A stretch of DNA of 64,000 nucleotides. Source: Commensalibacter melissae (GTDB lineage: Bacteria; Pseudomonadota; Alphaproteobacteria; Acetobacterales; Acetobacteraceae). The DNA is taken from positions 1,130,501-1,194,500 of the forward strand of contig NZ_CP033087.1 of assembly GCF_003691365.1 (NCBI RefSeq). The letters run 5' to 3'. Shown piece by piece: positions 9,192-18,049 of this stretch. The translations under genes and the position numbers were made by a program. Each line of letters begins with the position of its first letter. Position 1 is the first letter of the stretch. The notes beneath the pieces were generated by a model that saw nothing but the letters and a program-made list of their open reading frames with translations, did not search any database and had not been told where the DNA came from.

Positions 9192-11447
9192 ATGAATCCT
9201 GATATTTTATCTGATATGCCTCTATCTTACCGTAAAACAGTCCCGGTTCTTCTCCCTTACCCATTCAAGGAACCTTTTGATTATATAATTCCACACGACC
9301 TAAAAGTAGAAAAAATCATTCCCGGTACCCTGGTTATTGTACCGCTCAATCAACGTAAGGAAATAGGGGTTGTCTGGCAAGATCACGTTCTATCAGGCAA
9401 TTTGTCTTTATCACTCACCCCCACCCCCAAAAAAGAAAAAAGAAAATTAAAAGAAATTATTTCGATTTTACCCATTCAGCCCCTACCGAGAGTTTTAATG
9501 CAATTCATTGATTGGATGGCAAATTACAATTTTACGGAATCAGGTTCCGTTCTGGCAATGGCAATCCGTAATATCAGAAATCTCACCGTTCCCTTAAAAA
9601 AAGAATATGGGTGGATAAAAACATCACCTTTGCCAACAAATTTGAAAATTACCGAAAAAAGAAAAAAAATTCTGGATTTCATGAATATTCCAGATCAAGC
9701 CTATACAACAAGGGAATTGACAGAAAATTTACATATAAAACCTTCGGTTATTTATGGACTGGAAAAATCAGGGGGCATTTTCAAACAACCCCTTACCAAT
9801 TTTACGCAATTTTCAAAACCTGATCCCAATTTTCATCAACCTAACCTTTCCGAAGAACAAACCAAAGCAACAATTTTTTTAAGAAAACAAGTAGATAAGA
9901 AAAAATTTTCTGTAACTTTACTGCAAGGCATTACCGGTTCAGGAAAAACAGAAGTTTATATGCAAGCCATAGCTTCCTGCATCGAACAGAATAAACAAGT
10001 TCTGGTTTTATTGCCAGAAATCGCTTTGTCAGCTCAATGGACCAACCGGTTTTACAAACGTTTTGGCGTAAATCCTGCACTATGGCATTCCGATCTAGGT
10101 TTGAAACACCGTAAACAAACCTGGATGGCTATATTAAAAAATGAAGTTTTCGTGTTAGTTGGCGCGAGATCCGCCCTATTTCTACCTTTTTATGATCTGG
10201 GATTGATAATTGTAGACGAGGAACACGAATCTTCCTTCAAACAGGAGGAAGGTGTTATCTATAATGCCAGGGATATGGCCATTGTCAGGGCTAAACTATC
10301 CTCGTGTCCTATTATTTTGGTTTCCGCCACCCCTTCAATGGAAACCCTGATAAATGCGCATCAGGGAAAATATTTTCATCTCACCTTAACCAAACGACAT
10401 GGTGGGGCTATCATGCCACGAACCGAACTGGTTGACATGAAAATACATCCACCAGAAAAAGGACATTTCCTGTCACCACCTCTTGTAAAGGCAACACAGG
10501 AAAAACTTGACAAAAACGAACAGGTCTTGTTTTTTTTGAACAGGCGCGGTTACGCCCCTTTAACTTTATGCCGTGCTTGTGGTTACCGTCTTGAATGTCC
10601 ACATTGTTCAGCATGGTTGGTTGAGCATCGCAGCACTAGAAAACTGGTATGTCATCATTGCGATTATTTTATACCCGTTCCGCTGGAATGTCCCCATTGC
10701 AATACCAAGAATAGTCTGGTTCCCATTGGTCCTGGAATTGAACGCATTACCGAAGAGGCAAGAATTACCTTTCCTGACGCAAAAATCCTTGTCATGTCCA
10801 GTGACTGTTTAAACAGCCCCAAAATGACAGCCGAAGCCGTTCGCCAAATTATGCGAAAAGAAGTCAACCTTATTATCGGCACCCAAATTGTTGCCAAGGG
10901 ATGGCATTTCCCTGATCTTACTCTTGTTGGGGTTATAGATGCCGATTTGGGATTAACCGGCGCAGATTTACGTGCGGCTGAAAAAACATTACAGTTATTG
11001 AATCAGGTCGGGGGTAGAGCCGGTCGAGCCAGATTTCCCGGTACAGTTATAATTCAAAGTTTTTTAACAGATCATCCCGTAATGGAGACGTTAATCAAAG
11101 GTGATTTCAATCAATTCATGATCGAAGAGGCGCATGAGCGTAAAGCCGGATTTTGGCCTCCTTACGGTCGATTGGCCGCCATAATCGTAAGTGCAGATAC
11201 AAATCAGGATGCTTTGGAAACAGCTCAAGAACTCGGTCTAAATGCACCCAGCCGAGATGGGGTCATCGTTTTGGGACCTGCCCCAGCTCCCCTATCTCTG
11301 CTTCGTAACCGTTATCGACAGCGTTTATTGTTAAGAACACATAAATCCATCGCCATACAGCCGATCCTACATCAATGGTTGGATCCAATTAAACCCAAAA
11401 AAAACGTAAAAATAACCGTGGATATCGATCCAATATCGTTTTTGTAA
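9192..11447 (+). CDS. priA: Primosomal replication protein N' (PriA helicase)
   Basis: 751 aa superfamily 2 DNA helicase that restarts stalled replication forks. In order: N-terminal 3'-DNA-binding domain (about 15-110), winged-helix region, Walker A in GITGSGKTEVY (about 246-256), DEEH box (342-345), then a zinc module with eight cysteines (about 460, 463, 469, 472, 487, 490, 500, 503). The second helicase lobe has VGGRAGRARFPG. All expected motifs are intact. No strong ribosome site precedes the ATG at 9192; an in-frame ATG nine codons later (MPLSYRKT) is an alternative. It is divergent from thiD-xerC. Confidence 0.95.
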   Translation: MNPDILSDMPLSYRKTVPVLLPYPFKEPFDYIIPHDLKVEKIIPGTLVIVPLNQRKEIGVVWQDHVLSGNLSLSLTPTPKKEKRKLKEIISILPIQPLPRVLMQFIDWMANYNFTESGSVLAMAIRNIRNLTVPLKKEYGWIKTSPLPTNLKITEKRKKILDFMNIPDQAYTTRELTENLHIKPSVIYGLEKSGGIFKQPLTNFTQFSKPDPNFHQPNLSEEQTKATIFLRKQVDKKKFSVTLLQGITGSGKTEVYMQAIASCIEQNKQVLVLLPEIALSAQWTNRFYKRFGVNPALWHSDLGLKHRKQTWMAILKNEVFVLVGARSALFLPFYDLGLIIVDEEHESSFKQEEGVIYNARDMAIVRAKLSSCPIILVSATPSMETLINAHQGKYFHLTLTKRHGGAIMPRTELVDMKIHPPEKGHFLSPPLVKATQEKLDKNEQVLFFLNRRGYAPLTLCRACGYRLECPHCSAWLVEHRSTRKLVCHHCDYFIPVPLECPHCNTKNSLVPIGPGIERITEEARITFPDAKILVMSSDCLNSPKMTAEAVRQIMRKEVNLIIGTQIVAKGWHFPDLTLVGVIDADLGLTGADLRAAEKTLQLLNQVGGRAGRARFPGTVIIQSFLTDHPVMETLIKGDFNQFMIEEAHERKAGFWPPYGRLAAIIVSADTNQDALETAQELGLNAPSRDGVIVLGPAPAPLSLLRNRYRQRLLLRTHKSIAIQPILHQWLDPIKPKKNVKITVDIDPISFL

Positions 11448-11451
11448 AATC

Positions 11452-11522
11452 AATTAAGATTTATAGTCTGAATATTTTCATAATTAGAATTCATATAAAA
11501 TATTCTGTATGAAATCTTAATT
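11452..11522. repeat. Inverted repeat downstream of priA
   Basis: AATTAAGATTT (11452-11462) and AAATCTTAATT (11512-11522) are perfect 11-bp complements around a 49-nt spacer. The long loop and absence of a T-run argue against a classical terminator. It could end the priA transcript or be chance in AT-rich DNA. Confidence 0.35.
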
Positions 11523-11599
11523 AATCGCTCGCATCCAATGATGTTTTTATTTATTATGTTTTTTCGTTATTAATTTATTTGTACTGATCAGGAGATCCC

Positions 11600-12583
11600 A
11601 TGCCTAACTCCCCTACAATTCATTCTGATTCTCTTACAGAAGGATTGATGGATTATTCAAAGGAACTTTTAATCGTCACACATAACGGACGTTTTCATAT
11701 TGACGATGTTTTCGCCTTTACAACCTTATTTCTTGCATTGGATTTAGAAAATAGACCCTTTCGGCTAGAAAGAACACGTAACCCTGAAATCATTGAAAAA
11801 GCTGATATTGTTTTTGATGTTGGGGGAATTTTTGATGGTAAGCGTTATTTTGACCATCACCAGATTGGTGCTCCTGAAAGAGATATCAAACAGACACCCA
11901 AAAACATGGAAGGAACCATTCCCTATAGTTCTGCTGGTCTTATATGGACCGCTTTTGGCTTGGATGTCATTAAAAAACTAGCCCCTGACCTGGATGAGAA
12001 ATCACATCGTGTTGCGCATAGTGTAATTGAAAAAGCGCTAGTCATTCCCATAGATGCAATCGATAATGGAAAAATGCAACCTGAAAACGGATTAAATTTT
12101 TCATCAATCATAAATATTTTCAATCCTGCGTGGGATTGCGACGACCCGTCAAACCAGCTGGAACGTTTTTTTGAGGCAAGTAAAATCGTTCAAACTGTTT
12201 TGATTTATCAACTTAATATTGAATTTGCTCGTAACAGAGCCATCAGCTGTTGTGAAGAAGCATACAAGAACAGCCCCGATAACCGTATTTTGATGTTGCC
12301 TCGCTGGATGCCACATATATATCCGATTTTTGCCAATGCTTGGAATACACAACTGGTAATTTACCCTGCAGAAAATGAATGGCGTGTCGGAACAGTTCCG
12401 ATCCGTATGCACGGAAACGATCGACGTAGATTGTTTCCTGCCAGCTGGGGAGGATTAGAAGGTGAAAACCTAGAAAAAGAAACAGGAATTCTGGGGGCGA
12501 AATTCGTTCACAAGGGATTGTTCATAGCTGTTGCCACATCAAAAGAGGCAGCAATTGCACTTGCGCACAAAACCCTGGAATAA
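11600..12583 (+). CDS. MYG1 (UPF0160) family protein, putative DHH-like phosphoesterase/exonuclease
   Basis: 327 aa. The N-terminus has THNGRFHIDDVFA and the next motif is YFDHHQIG, the metal-binding histidines and aspartates of the MYG1 family, which is related to DHH phosphoesterases; eukaryotic MYG1 is a 3'-5' RNA exonuclease. The C-terminal part has typical MYG1 stretches such as PRWMPHIYPIF and WRVGTVPI. The start is supported by CAGGAG six nucleotides before the ATG. It is a single gene facing gabD convergently. The bacterial substrate is not established. Confidence 0.85.
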   Translation: MPNSPTIHSDSLTEGLMDYSKELLIVTHNGRFHIDDVFAFTTLFLALDLENRPFRLERTRNPEIIEKADIVFDVGGIFDGKRYFDHHQIGAPERDIKQTPKNMEGTIPYSSAGLIWTAFGLDVIKKLAPDLDEKSHRVAHSVIEKALVIPIDAIDNGKMQPENGLNFSSIINIFNPAWDCDDPSNQLERFFEASKIVQTVLIYQLNIEFARNRAISCCEEAYKNSPDNRILMLPRWMPHIYPIFANAWNTQLVIYPAENEWRVGTVPIRMHGNDRRRLFPASWGGLEGENLEKETGILGAKFVHKGLFIAVATSKEAAIALAHKTLE

Positions 12584-12599
12584 TTTATAGAAAACTATA

Positions 12600-12631
12600 A
12601 TTAAGGATTAGAATTCGTGTTAATCCTTAAT
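12600..12631. terminator. Bidirectional hairpin between MYG1 gene and gabD
   Basis: Perfect 11-bp arms ATTAAGGATTA (12600-12610) and TAATCCTTAAT (12621-12631) around a 10-nt loop, midway between two convergent stop codons. The right side continues with a T-rich tract, fitting a terminator serving both genes. Confidence 0.7.
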
Positions 12632-12646
12632 CTTGTCTAATCTAAT

Positions 12647-14113
12647 TTACAGGTGAATACCCAAGCATAAATATTTGATTTCAAGATAATCATCTATACC
12701 ATATTTGGAACCTTCCCTTCCAAGACCTGATGCCTTTATTCCGCCAAAAGGTGCCATTTCATTTGAGATCAAACCAGTATTAATTCCCACAATCCCGTAT
12801 TCCAAGGCTTCTGATACACGTGTTATTCTTGAAATATCATTGGCATAAAAATAGGATGCCAAACCAAATTCCGTATCATTGGCCAGATAAATAACCTCTT
12901 CTTCAGTTTCAAAGCGATATACAGGCGCCAATGGTCCAAAAGTTTCCTCTTTCGAAACCAGTGCATTAAATGGTACATTCGATAAAATTGTCGGCTCGAA
13001 AAAACATCCCTCAAGAGCTTCACCACCAATGACAACAGTTGCGCCTTTATTTACAGCATCATCAATATGTTCTTTCACCTTTTTCAAGGCATTTCGATCA
13101 ATCAAGGGACCAATGGTTACATCTTTATTCAATCCATTGCCAACCTTGAGTTTGGTAACGGCATGTTTAAATTTTTCAATAAATTGATCATAAACTGAAT
13201 CATGAACATAGAATCGATTTGCACAGACACAAGTTTGACCCGCATTTCGATATTTGGACATCATTGCCCCTTCCACCGCCGCATCAATATCTGCATCTTC
13301 AAAAACGATAAAGGGTGCATTCCCCCCCAATTCCATTGATAATTTTTTTACCGTACCAGCTGATTCCTGTATTAATTGAGCGCCAATTTCTGTTGATCCT
13401 GTAAAGGTTAGTTTACGAACAATTGGATTAGAGGTCAACTCTCCACCAATTTCCCCTGAGGATCCTGTAATGATATTGAAAACCCCTGGCGGTAATCCAG
13501 CTTCTTCAGCAAGCACACCCAGGGCCAAGGCAGAGTAAGGGGTCATACTTGCGGGTTTAAGTACCATTGAACATCCAACTGCCAATGCTGGACCAGCCTT
13601 GCGGGTAATCATCGCGTTGGGAAAATTCCAGGGGGTAATTGCTGCTGTAACCCCAATTGGTTGTTTAATAACCGAAATCCGTTTATTTGCCATGTGTCCG
13701 GGAATAGTATCGCCATAAACCCTTTTTGCCTCTTCGGCAAACCATTCCAGATAAGACGCGCCATATTGAATTTCCCCCTTAGCCTCCGCCAAGGGTTTCC
13801 CCTGTTCAAGTGTGAGAATTAATGCAAGATCATCCTTGTTTTCTTCCATTAATTCATACCAACGACGCAAAATGACAGATCGCTCTTTTGCGGTTTTTTT
13901 TCGCCACGCAATCTGGGCGGTTTGTGCGGCTTTAATAGCCTTTTTTGTTTCGTTACCACCCATTTTCGGAACAGTTCCAATAATTTCATCAGTTGCAGGA
14001 TTGACAACCTGAATTACTTGACCATTATCTGCATTCAACCATTGACCATCAATGAAACATTGCTGTTTGAACAATGACTTGTTTTTTAAATCGTCAAGAC
14101 TTTTTTGAACCAT
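12647..14113 (-). CDS. gabD: Succinate-semialdehyde dehydrogenase (NAD(P)+)
   Basis: 488 aa aldehyde dehydrogenase. The family landmarks are PWNFPNAM (about 161-168), the cofactor loop FTGSTEIG, the general base E261 in ELGGNAPF and the nucleophile C295 in GQTCVCANR. The second cysteine two residues later is typical of SSADH, where it can act as a redox switch. It converts succinate semialdehyde to succinate, the last step of GABA breakdown. No GABA transaminase gene is next to it. It is divergent from ilvE, and the region between carries repeated half-sites that could regulate both. A relative oxidising a similar semialdehyde cannot be excluded. Confidence 0.88.
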   Translation of the reverse strand: MVQKSLDDLKNKSLFKQQCFIDGQWLNADNGQVIQVVNPATDEIIGTVPKMGGNETKKAIKAAQTAQIAWRKKTAKERSVILRRWYELMEENKDDLALILTLEQGKPLAEAKGEIQYGASYLEWFAEEAKRVYGDTIPGHMANKRISVIKQPIGVTAAITPWNFPNAMITRKAGPALAVGCSMVLKPASMTPYSALALGVLAEEAGLPPGVFNIITGSSGEIGGELTSNPIVRKLTFTGSTEIGAQLIQESAGTVKKLSMELGGNAPFIVFEDADIDAAVEGAMMSKYRNAGQTCVCANRFYVHDSVYDQFIEKFKHAVTKLKVGNGLNKDVTIGPLIDRNALKKVKEHIDDAVNKGATVVIGGEALEGCFFEPTILSNVPFNALVSKEETFGPLAPVYRFETEEEVIYLANDTEFGLASYFYANDISRITRVSEALEYGIVGINTGLISNEMAPFGGIKASGLGREGSKYGIDDYLEIKYLCLGIHL

Positions 14114-14156
14114 GCCTGTTGCTTTCTATCATATGGAATAATTAATGTTATTGAGA

Positions 14157-14205
14157 TTATAACAAAGCGAATTCTATTTTGTTATAATTTACATTATCAT
14201 AACAA
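14157..14205. promoter_or_regulatory. Candidate operator array between gabD and ilvE
   Basis: Three copies of the nonamer TTATAACAA in alternating orientation: 14157-14165 (TTATAACAA), 14179-14187 (TTGTTATAA) and 14197-14205 (TCATAACAA, one mismatch). The last two form an inverted repeat with a 9-nt spacer. Related CATAACAA and TTGTAACAA words recur further on before ilvE. The spacing of about two helical turns suggests a dimeric regulator, but AT-rich sequence makes chance matches more likely. Confidence 0.4.
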
Positions 14206-14343
14206 AGAATTGTTTTTGATTTATATTATATAATAGATCCATATTAAAATTTTACTGAAAACAACTTGCATAACAATCTATTTTGCTGTTGTATATTTTG
14301 TAACAAAATTACTTAAAACTAAAGATAAAAGAAAGATAAGAAA

Positions 14344-15441
14344 ATGAATTCCGGAAAACAATTTCCGATTAAATTCTCCCAAAATCCAAACAGCCTGTCA
14401 AAAAAGGAACGTGAGGCAATTTTAAAAAAACCTGGTTTTGGGCAAAAATTCACAGACCATATGTTGATAATTCATTATAATGATGAAAAGAAATGGCATG
14501 ATGCGGAAATCAAAGCTTACGGACCAATTAGTTTAGATCCTGCCGTTTGCGTTTTTCATTATGCACAAGAAATATTCGAAGGCATGAAGGCCTATAAGGC
14601 AAATGATGGTCGTATTCTTTTATTCAGACCCGAAGCCAACGCCAAACGTTTTGCCAATTCGGCCAAAAGGCTTGCCATGGCCCAACTTCCTGAATCACTC
14701 TATTTACAATCCATAAATGAATTTGTTAAAGCGGAAAAGAATTGGATCCCAGACCAGGAGATAGGTTCTCTATATCTCCGTCCTTTCATGATTGCCAGCA
14801 AACCTTATCTTGGTGTTAAACCTTCCCCGGAATATCTATTTATGCTGATTGCCTCGCCAGCCGGTTCCTATTTTTCCAAAGATGCACAATCTGTATCTGT
14901 ATGGGTTTCTGAATTCTATACAAGGGCGGCCCCCGGTGGAACTGGAGAGGTTAAATGTGGTGGAAATTATGCAGCCAGCCTTGCCGCCCAACAGGAAGCT
15001 ACAAAAAATCAGTGTGACCAACTTATTTTTCTTGATTCTGTAGAGCATAAATGGATTGAGGAAATGGGAGGGATGAATATCTTTTTTGTATTCAAAGATG
15101 AAACTTTACTAACCCCCCCCTTAAGTGGAACCATTCTACCTGGGGTAACCCGTGATTCTCTTATTACCTTAGCAAAAGATAAGGGACTGACCGTTAAACA
15201 GGAAAAATATTCAATCCATCAATTGATTGACGATATTCAATCAAAAAAAATCTCTGAAATCTTTGCCTGTGGCACTGCCGCTGTCATTACGCCTATTGGA
15301 AAAATAAAAAATTCAAAAGGCGAATATATTATAAATGAAGGTAAATCAGGAAAAATTACCCAAGACCTTCGTAAAAGTTTGATTGACATTCAATTCGGAA
15401 ATGTCATTGATCCCTATCAATGGGTAAAAGTAGTAAAATAA
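14344..15441 (+). CDS. ilvE: Branched-chain amino acid aminotransferase
   Basis: 365 aa class IV (fold IV) PLP aminotransferase of the longer BCAT type, which makes leucine, isoleucine and valine from their keto acids. K204 in GEVKCGGNYA is the Schiff-base lysine, and the dimer/substrate loop FHYAQEIFEGMKAY (about 71-84) and the PLP-binding GMNIFFVF region are present. An AAGAAAG ribosome site lies upstream. It is a single gene, divergent from gabD, ending in a strong hairpin. Confidence 0.94.
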   Translation: MNSGKQFPIKFSQNPNSLSKKEREAILKKPGFGQKFTDHMLIIHYNDEKKWHDAEIKAYGPISLDPAVCVFHYAQEIFEGMKAYKANDGRILLFRPEANAKRFANSAKRLAMAQLPESLYLQSINEFVKAEKNWIPDQEIGSLYLRPFMIASKPYLGVKPSPEYLFMLIASPAGSYFSKDAQSVSVWVSEFYTRAAPGGTGEVKCGGNYAASLAAQQEATKNQCDQLIFLDSVEHKWIEEMGGMNIFFVFKDETLLTPPLSGTILPGVTRDSLITLAKDKGLTVKQEKYSIHQLIDDIQSKKISEIFACGTAAVITPIGKIKNSKGEYIINEGKSGKITQDLRKSLIDIQFGNVIDPYQWVKVVK

Positions 15442-15468
15442 AAACTTTTTGTTTTTCTTATCTTTAAT

Positions 15469-15512
15469 AACCATTTTCCAAACTAAATAAATATATTTTA
15501 GGGAAAATGGTT
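15469..15512. terminator. Bidirectional terminator between ilvE and the SrfA-like operon
   Basis: Perfect 11-bp arms AACCATTTTCC (15469-15479) and GGAAAATGGTT (15502-15512), followed by TTCATTTTT on the plus strand. It lies between convergent genes and just outside the stop codon at 15514. Confidence 0.7.
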
Positions 15513-15513
15513 T

Positions 15514-16023
15514 TCATTTTTCTGAAAATCCGAATTTAGCATGGCTTATACAATAATTAAACTTACTTAACATGGATGGCAATCCAAGCAAATCAACAAT
15601 ATTTACGGGTTGCTGACCATATTCAACAACAACCAAATCTGCATAGGATAATTTTTGTAACAAATAGTTGAAATCCCTTAAATTCAAACGATTCATCAAC
15701 ATATTCTTATCCATCGCTTTCATCGTGAACAAAAAATGTTCCTTATTAATTGTCAAGGCTATATTTTTATTTTTACCCGGAATTTGCTTACCTTTTGAAT
15801 CCCATAAAATCAAACCAACATTATTTGCATCCCTTTCAAACCCAAGAACCAGATCATTTGAAAGAACATGACATGAATCAATTTGCTGTTTCATATGTGA
15901 GTAATGAAACGCTGTCCAATTTCCTTCATGTCCATCCAGATGATATGTTTGTTCCGCAGCTTTCACTTGCAAGCAAAATAAAAATAAACTGTAAACTAAA
16001 AATAAATAATTACGAAACATCAT
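15514..16023 (-). CDS. Secreted protein of unknown function, last gene of the SrfA-like operon
   Basis: 169 aa with a signal peptide (about residues 1-22, cleavage after VKA). The mature part has two well-spaced cysteines (in DSCHV and NYCIS), possibly a disulfide, and an N-terminal GNWTAFHY. The layout faintly recalls IalB-like periplasmic proteins, but I do not recognise the family. It follows the 423-aa gene by 5 nt, so it is almost certainly co-transcribed and its product probably works in the periplasm with the tethered protease and the cysteine-rich domain encoded upstream. Confidence 0.7.
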   Translation of the reverse strand: MMFRNYLFLVYSLFLFCLQVKAAEQTYHLDGHEGNWTAFHYSHMKQQIDSCHVLSNDLVLGFERDANNVGLILWDSKGKQIPGKNKNIALTINKEHFLFTMKAMDKNMLMNRLNLRDFNYLLQKLSYADLVVVEYGQQPVNIVDLLGLPSMLSKFNYCISHAKFGFSEK

Positions 16024-16028
16024 CTTGA

Positions 16029-17300
16029 TTATCTTTTAAATATACCTGTGGACTGATGACCATTTTCGTCTATATATGTACATCTTGCTTCGCGATCATT
16101 CAATCTTGTACAAACATTTTTACCACTGATAAGATGAAAATCCCCCTGACAGTCCTCTGGTTGATTCAGTACAAGCTGTTCGCCCTGAAACCCGGCATAT
16201 AAAGGTCCCTGACATGTCCCACCATCTCGCCTTGTTAAAACCTGATGACCCGCCGCGTTCGGATTAAAACACAAGGACCAGTTTGTTACAGGTTGATGAG
16301 AATTGAAAAATAAACCGTGCGTATATAATTCTAAATGTGTTGTCAAATGCCAACATCCCTTTAACATTGTCGTGTCTTTCTTGTTCCAGGATTCTTTTGG
16401 AAGATCAACCTTGTTATTGGATTTAACATCTGTTTTTGGTGGAACAGTTGAATTTACGGGAGGTTTTGGAACATTTTTTTTCTGCAAAGTTTCTATATCA
16501 GGTAAATTCGGATTATCTTTCAGGGATGGTATTTCAGGTAATTGTTCAGGAGGTGGTAAAGGGTCAATTTTTGTTGGATCAATAGGTACTAAGGGTTTTA
16601 CCGAAGGAATTCGACATTGATTTTGTAAAATATTCCACTGTTCAAGCAACTTATTTCGTTCATCCGCCAATTGATCCTGACGTTTTTTGTCATTCATTAC
16701 ATGCCTGACTTTATTTTCCGAAGGATAAATGATTTCACATTTTTTTCCATTTAAATCTTCATCCGTCCAAAATATTGACGTCAATAAACCTAATGCAAAA
16801 GCACTCAATGCTGTAATCCAAGGAAATCTGTTCCAAAAAAACAAATGATTTCTCTTTTTTCTCTCAACACCCATCAATGGATCATAGGTTTTCTGGTCAC
16901 ATGAAAAACCCCATGCAGTGATTACAGGTTTTCCATCAACGGCATACAAAAAATCCAAGCCAGGAAATTGACAGCATTGATTGAAAAATCTTGAAAGCGT
17001 GAGACCAGGATAATGTTGAGTTATTTCCTCAATATCCAGCAAAATTGAACGTGTTGCCTGTAATAATTTTTGCTGCTGATTTTGATCAAGTTCTTTCCAT
17101 GAAAAACTTGTTTGTCCCTCCGCATTCCAACGAACGATATCGTTATTGAATTCTGGCTGAGCAAAAATTCTTGCGTGATCCGCATCACTATAGGTTAATA
17201 TTTCATTATATATCTGATGATAAAAATTCTGTTGCCGATTAAAAAGAGGTTTTAACCGATTGATTTTTTGTCGACTTAATACCAAAACCATCAGGTTCAT
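16029..17300 (-). CDS. Single-pass membrane protein with SrfA-like cytosolic and periplasmic domains
   Basis: 423 aa. The cytosolic N-domain (about 25-135) has VRWN at 56-59 and FLYAVDGKPVITAWGF ending at 132. Then come one transmembrane helix (about 160-178), a charged probable coiled coil (200-226), a proline-rich linker (232-292) and a C-terminal domain (310-423) with six cysteines (316, 344, 363, 384, 397, 407) and a GTCQGP motif. The linker plus cysteine-rich end suggests a disulfide-bonded periplasmic domain, and the end resembles the SrfA C-terminus as I remember it. The start overlaps the previous gene's stop (ATGA). Confidence 0.8.
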   Translation of the reverse strand: MNLMVLVLSRQKINRLKPLFNRQQNFYHQIYNEILTYSDADHARIFAQPEFNNDIVRWNAEGQTSFSWKELDQNQQQKLLQATRSILLDIEEITQHYPGLTLSRFFNQCCQFPGLDFLYAVDGKPVITAWGFSCDQKTYDPLMGVERKKRNHLFFWNRFPWITALSAFALGLLTSIFWTDEDLNGKKCEIIYPSENKVRHVMNDKKRQDQLADERNKLLEQWNILQNQCRIPSVKPLVPIDPTKIDPLPPPEQLPEIPSLKDNPNLPDIETLQKKNVPKPPVNSTVPPKTDVKSNNKVDLPKESWNKKDTTMLKGCWHLTTHLELYTHGLFFNSHQPVTNWSLCFNPNAAGHQVLTRRDGGTCQGPLYAGFQGEQLVLNQPEDCQGDFHLISGKNVCTRLNDREARCTYIDENGHQSTGIFKR

Positions 17301-18049
17301 TCCTTATTGACCAAAGAATGAAGATCATTTTGTTTTTTTAGTATCACGCCAACAACAAGCAATGTCAAAAAAAACAACACCAAAGGTAAAAGCCAATAAT
17401 AACGACAATAATTTATTGATATGATTCCTTTCCACCATGGCAATATCATCAATAATAGTAAAATGAGACCACTTGTTATCCATGGCCAAAAATTTTTGTT
17501 CTCAATGCGATTATTAAATGGTGAAACTGGAGGAGGAAGAATTGTCATAACTTTCATATTCCTCTCCTTTCCCTTGGCGGACAAAACTTCCTTTTTTGAA
17601 TAAGGCTGATTTGATTCATGTCCCCATTCCAATATGGCTGGTCCATGAGGGGTTGCGATTATGAATTCGTCATTGGGAAATTGTAATGCATCCAAAAGAA
17701 GCTTGCCTCTTTGCTTTTGCAATGAATCTGGAGAGTTTATCAAACACTGAGCGTATTTTTTCCCTTTTTCGATATAATCATACGCCTCTTTTAAATTCTC
17801 CTCTTTTGATAAATGTTTGACAGGGAGATTTTGGCTGTCGACAGGCAAATACCAATCAACCTCTCCTCTTCCCCGATCCAATTGAGGTTCAAGCAATAAA
17901 GCGGCACATTCAGGACCGACATTCTTCTTCAAAAGATCATGCAGAATATGCCAGTTTTCCAATATCAACTGACCATTCATTCCAAGGGGTTTTGCCTTAT
18001 TGAAATTAGTTGTAACAATCGGTCTTCCTGGAATAAATTGCAATTTCAT
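17297..18049 (-). CDS. SrfA N-domain-like membrane protein, two transmembrane helices
   Basis: 250 aa. The N-domain has GPECAALLLEP, EVDWYLP (64-69 region) and FPNDEFIIATPHGPAILEWG ending at 143, a pattern I associate with the start of SrfA family proteins. Two transmembrane helices follow (about 188-206 and 217-236) with only a short loop between, so the bulk is cytosolic and both ends face the cytosol. It is coupled to both neighbours by ATGA overlaps. Without its own periplasmic domain it may be a scaffold for the other two membrane proteins. The SrfA assignment is from remembered family features, not a search. Confidence 0.75.
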   Translation of the reverse strand: MKLQFIPGRPIVTTNFNKAKPLGMNGQLILENWHILHDLLKKNVGPECAALLLEPQLDRGRGEVDWYLPVDSQNLPVKHLSKEENLKEAYDYIEKGKKYAQCLINSPDSLQKQRGKLLLDALQFPNDEFIIATPHGPAILEWGHESNQPYSKKEVLSAKGKERNMKVMTILPPPVSPFNNRIENKNFWPWITSGLILLLLMILPWWKGIISINYCRYYWLLPLVLFFLTLLVVGVILKKQNDLHSLVNKE

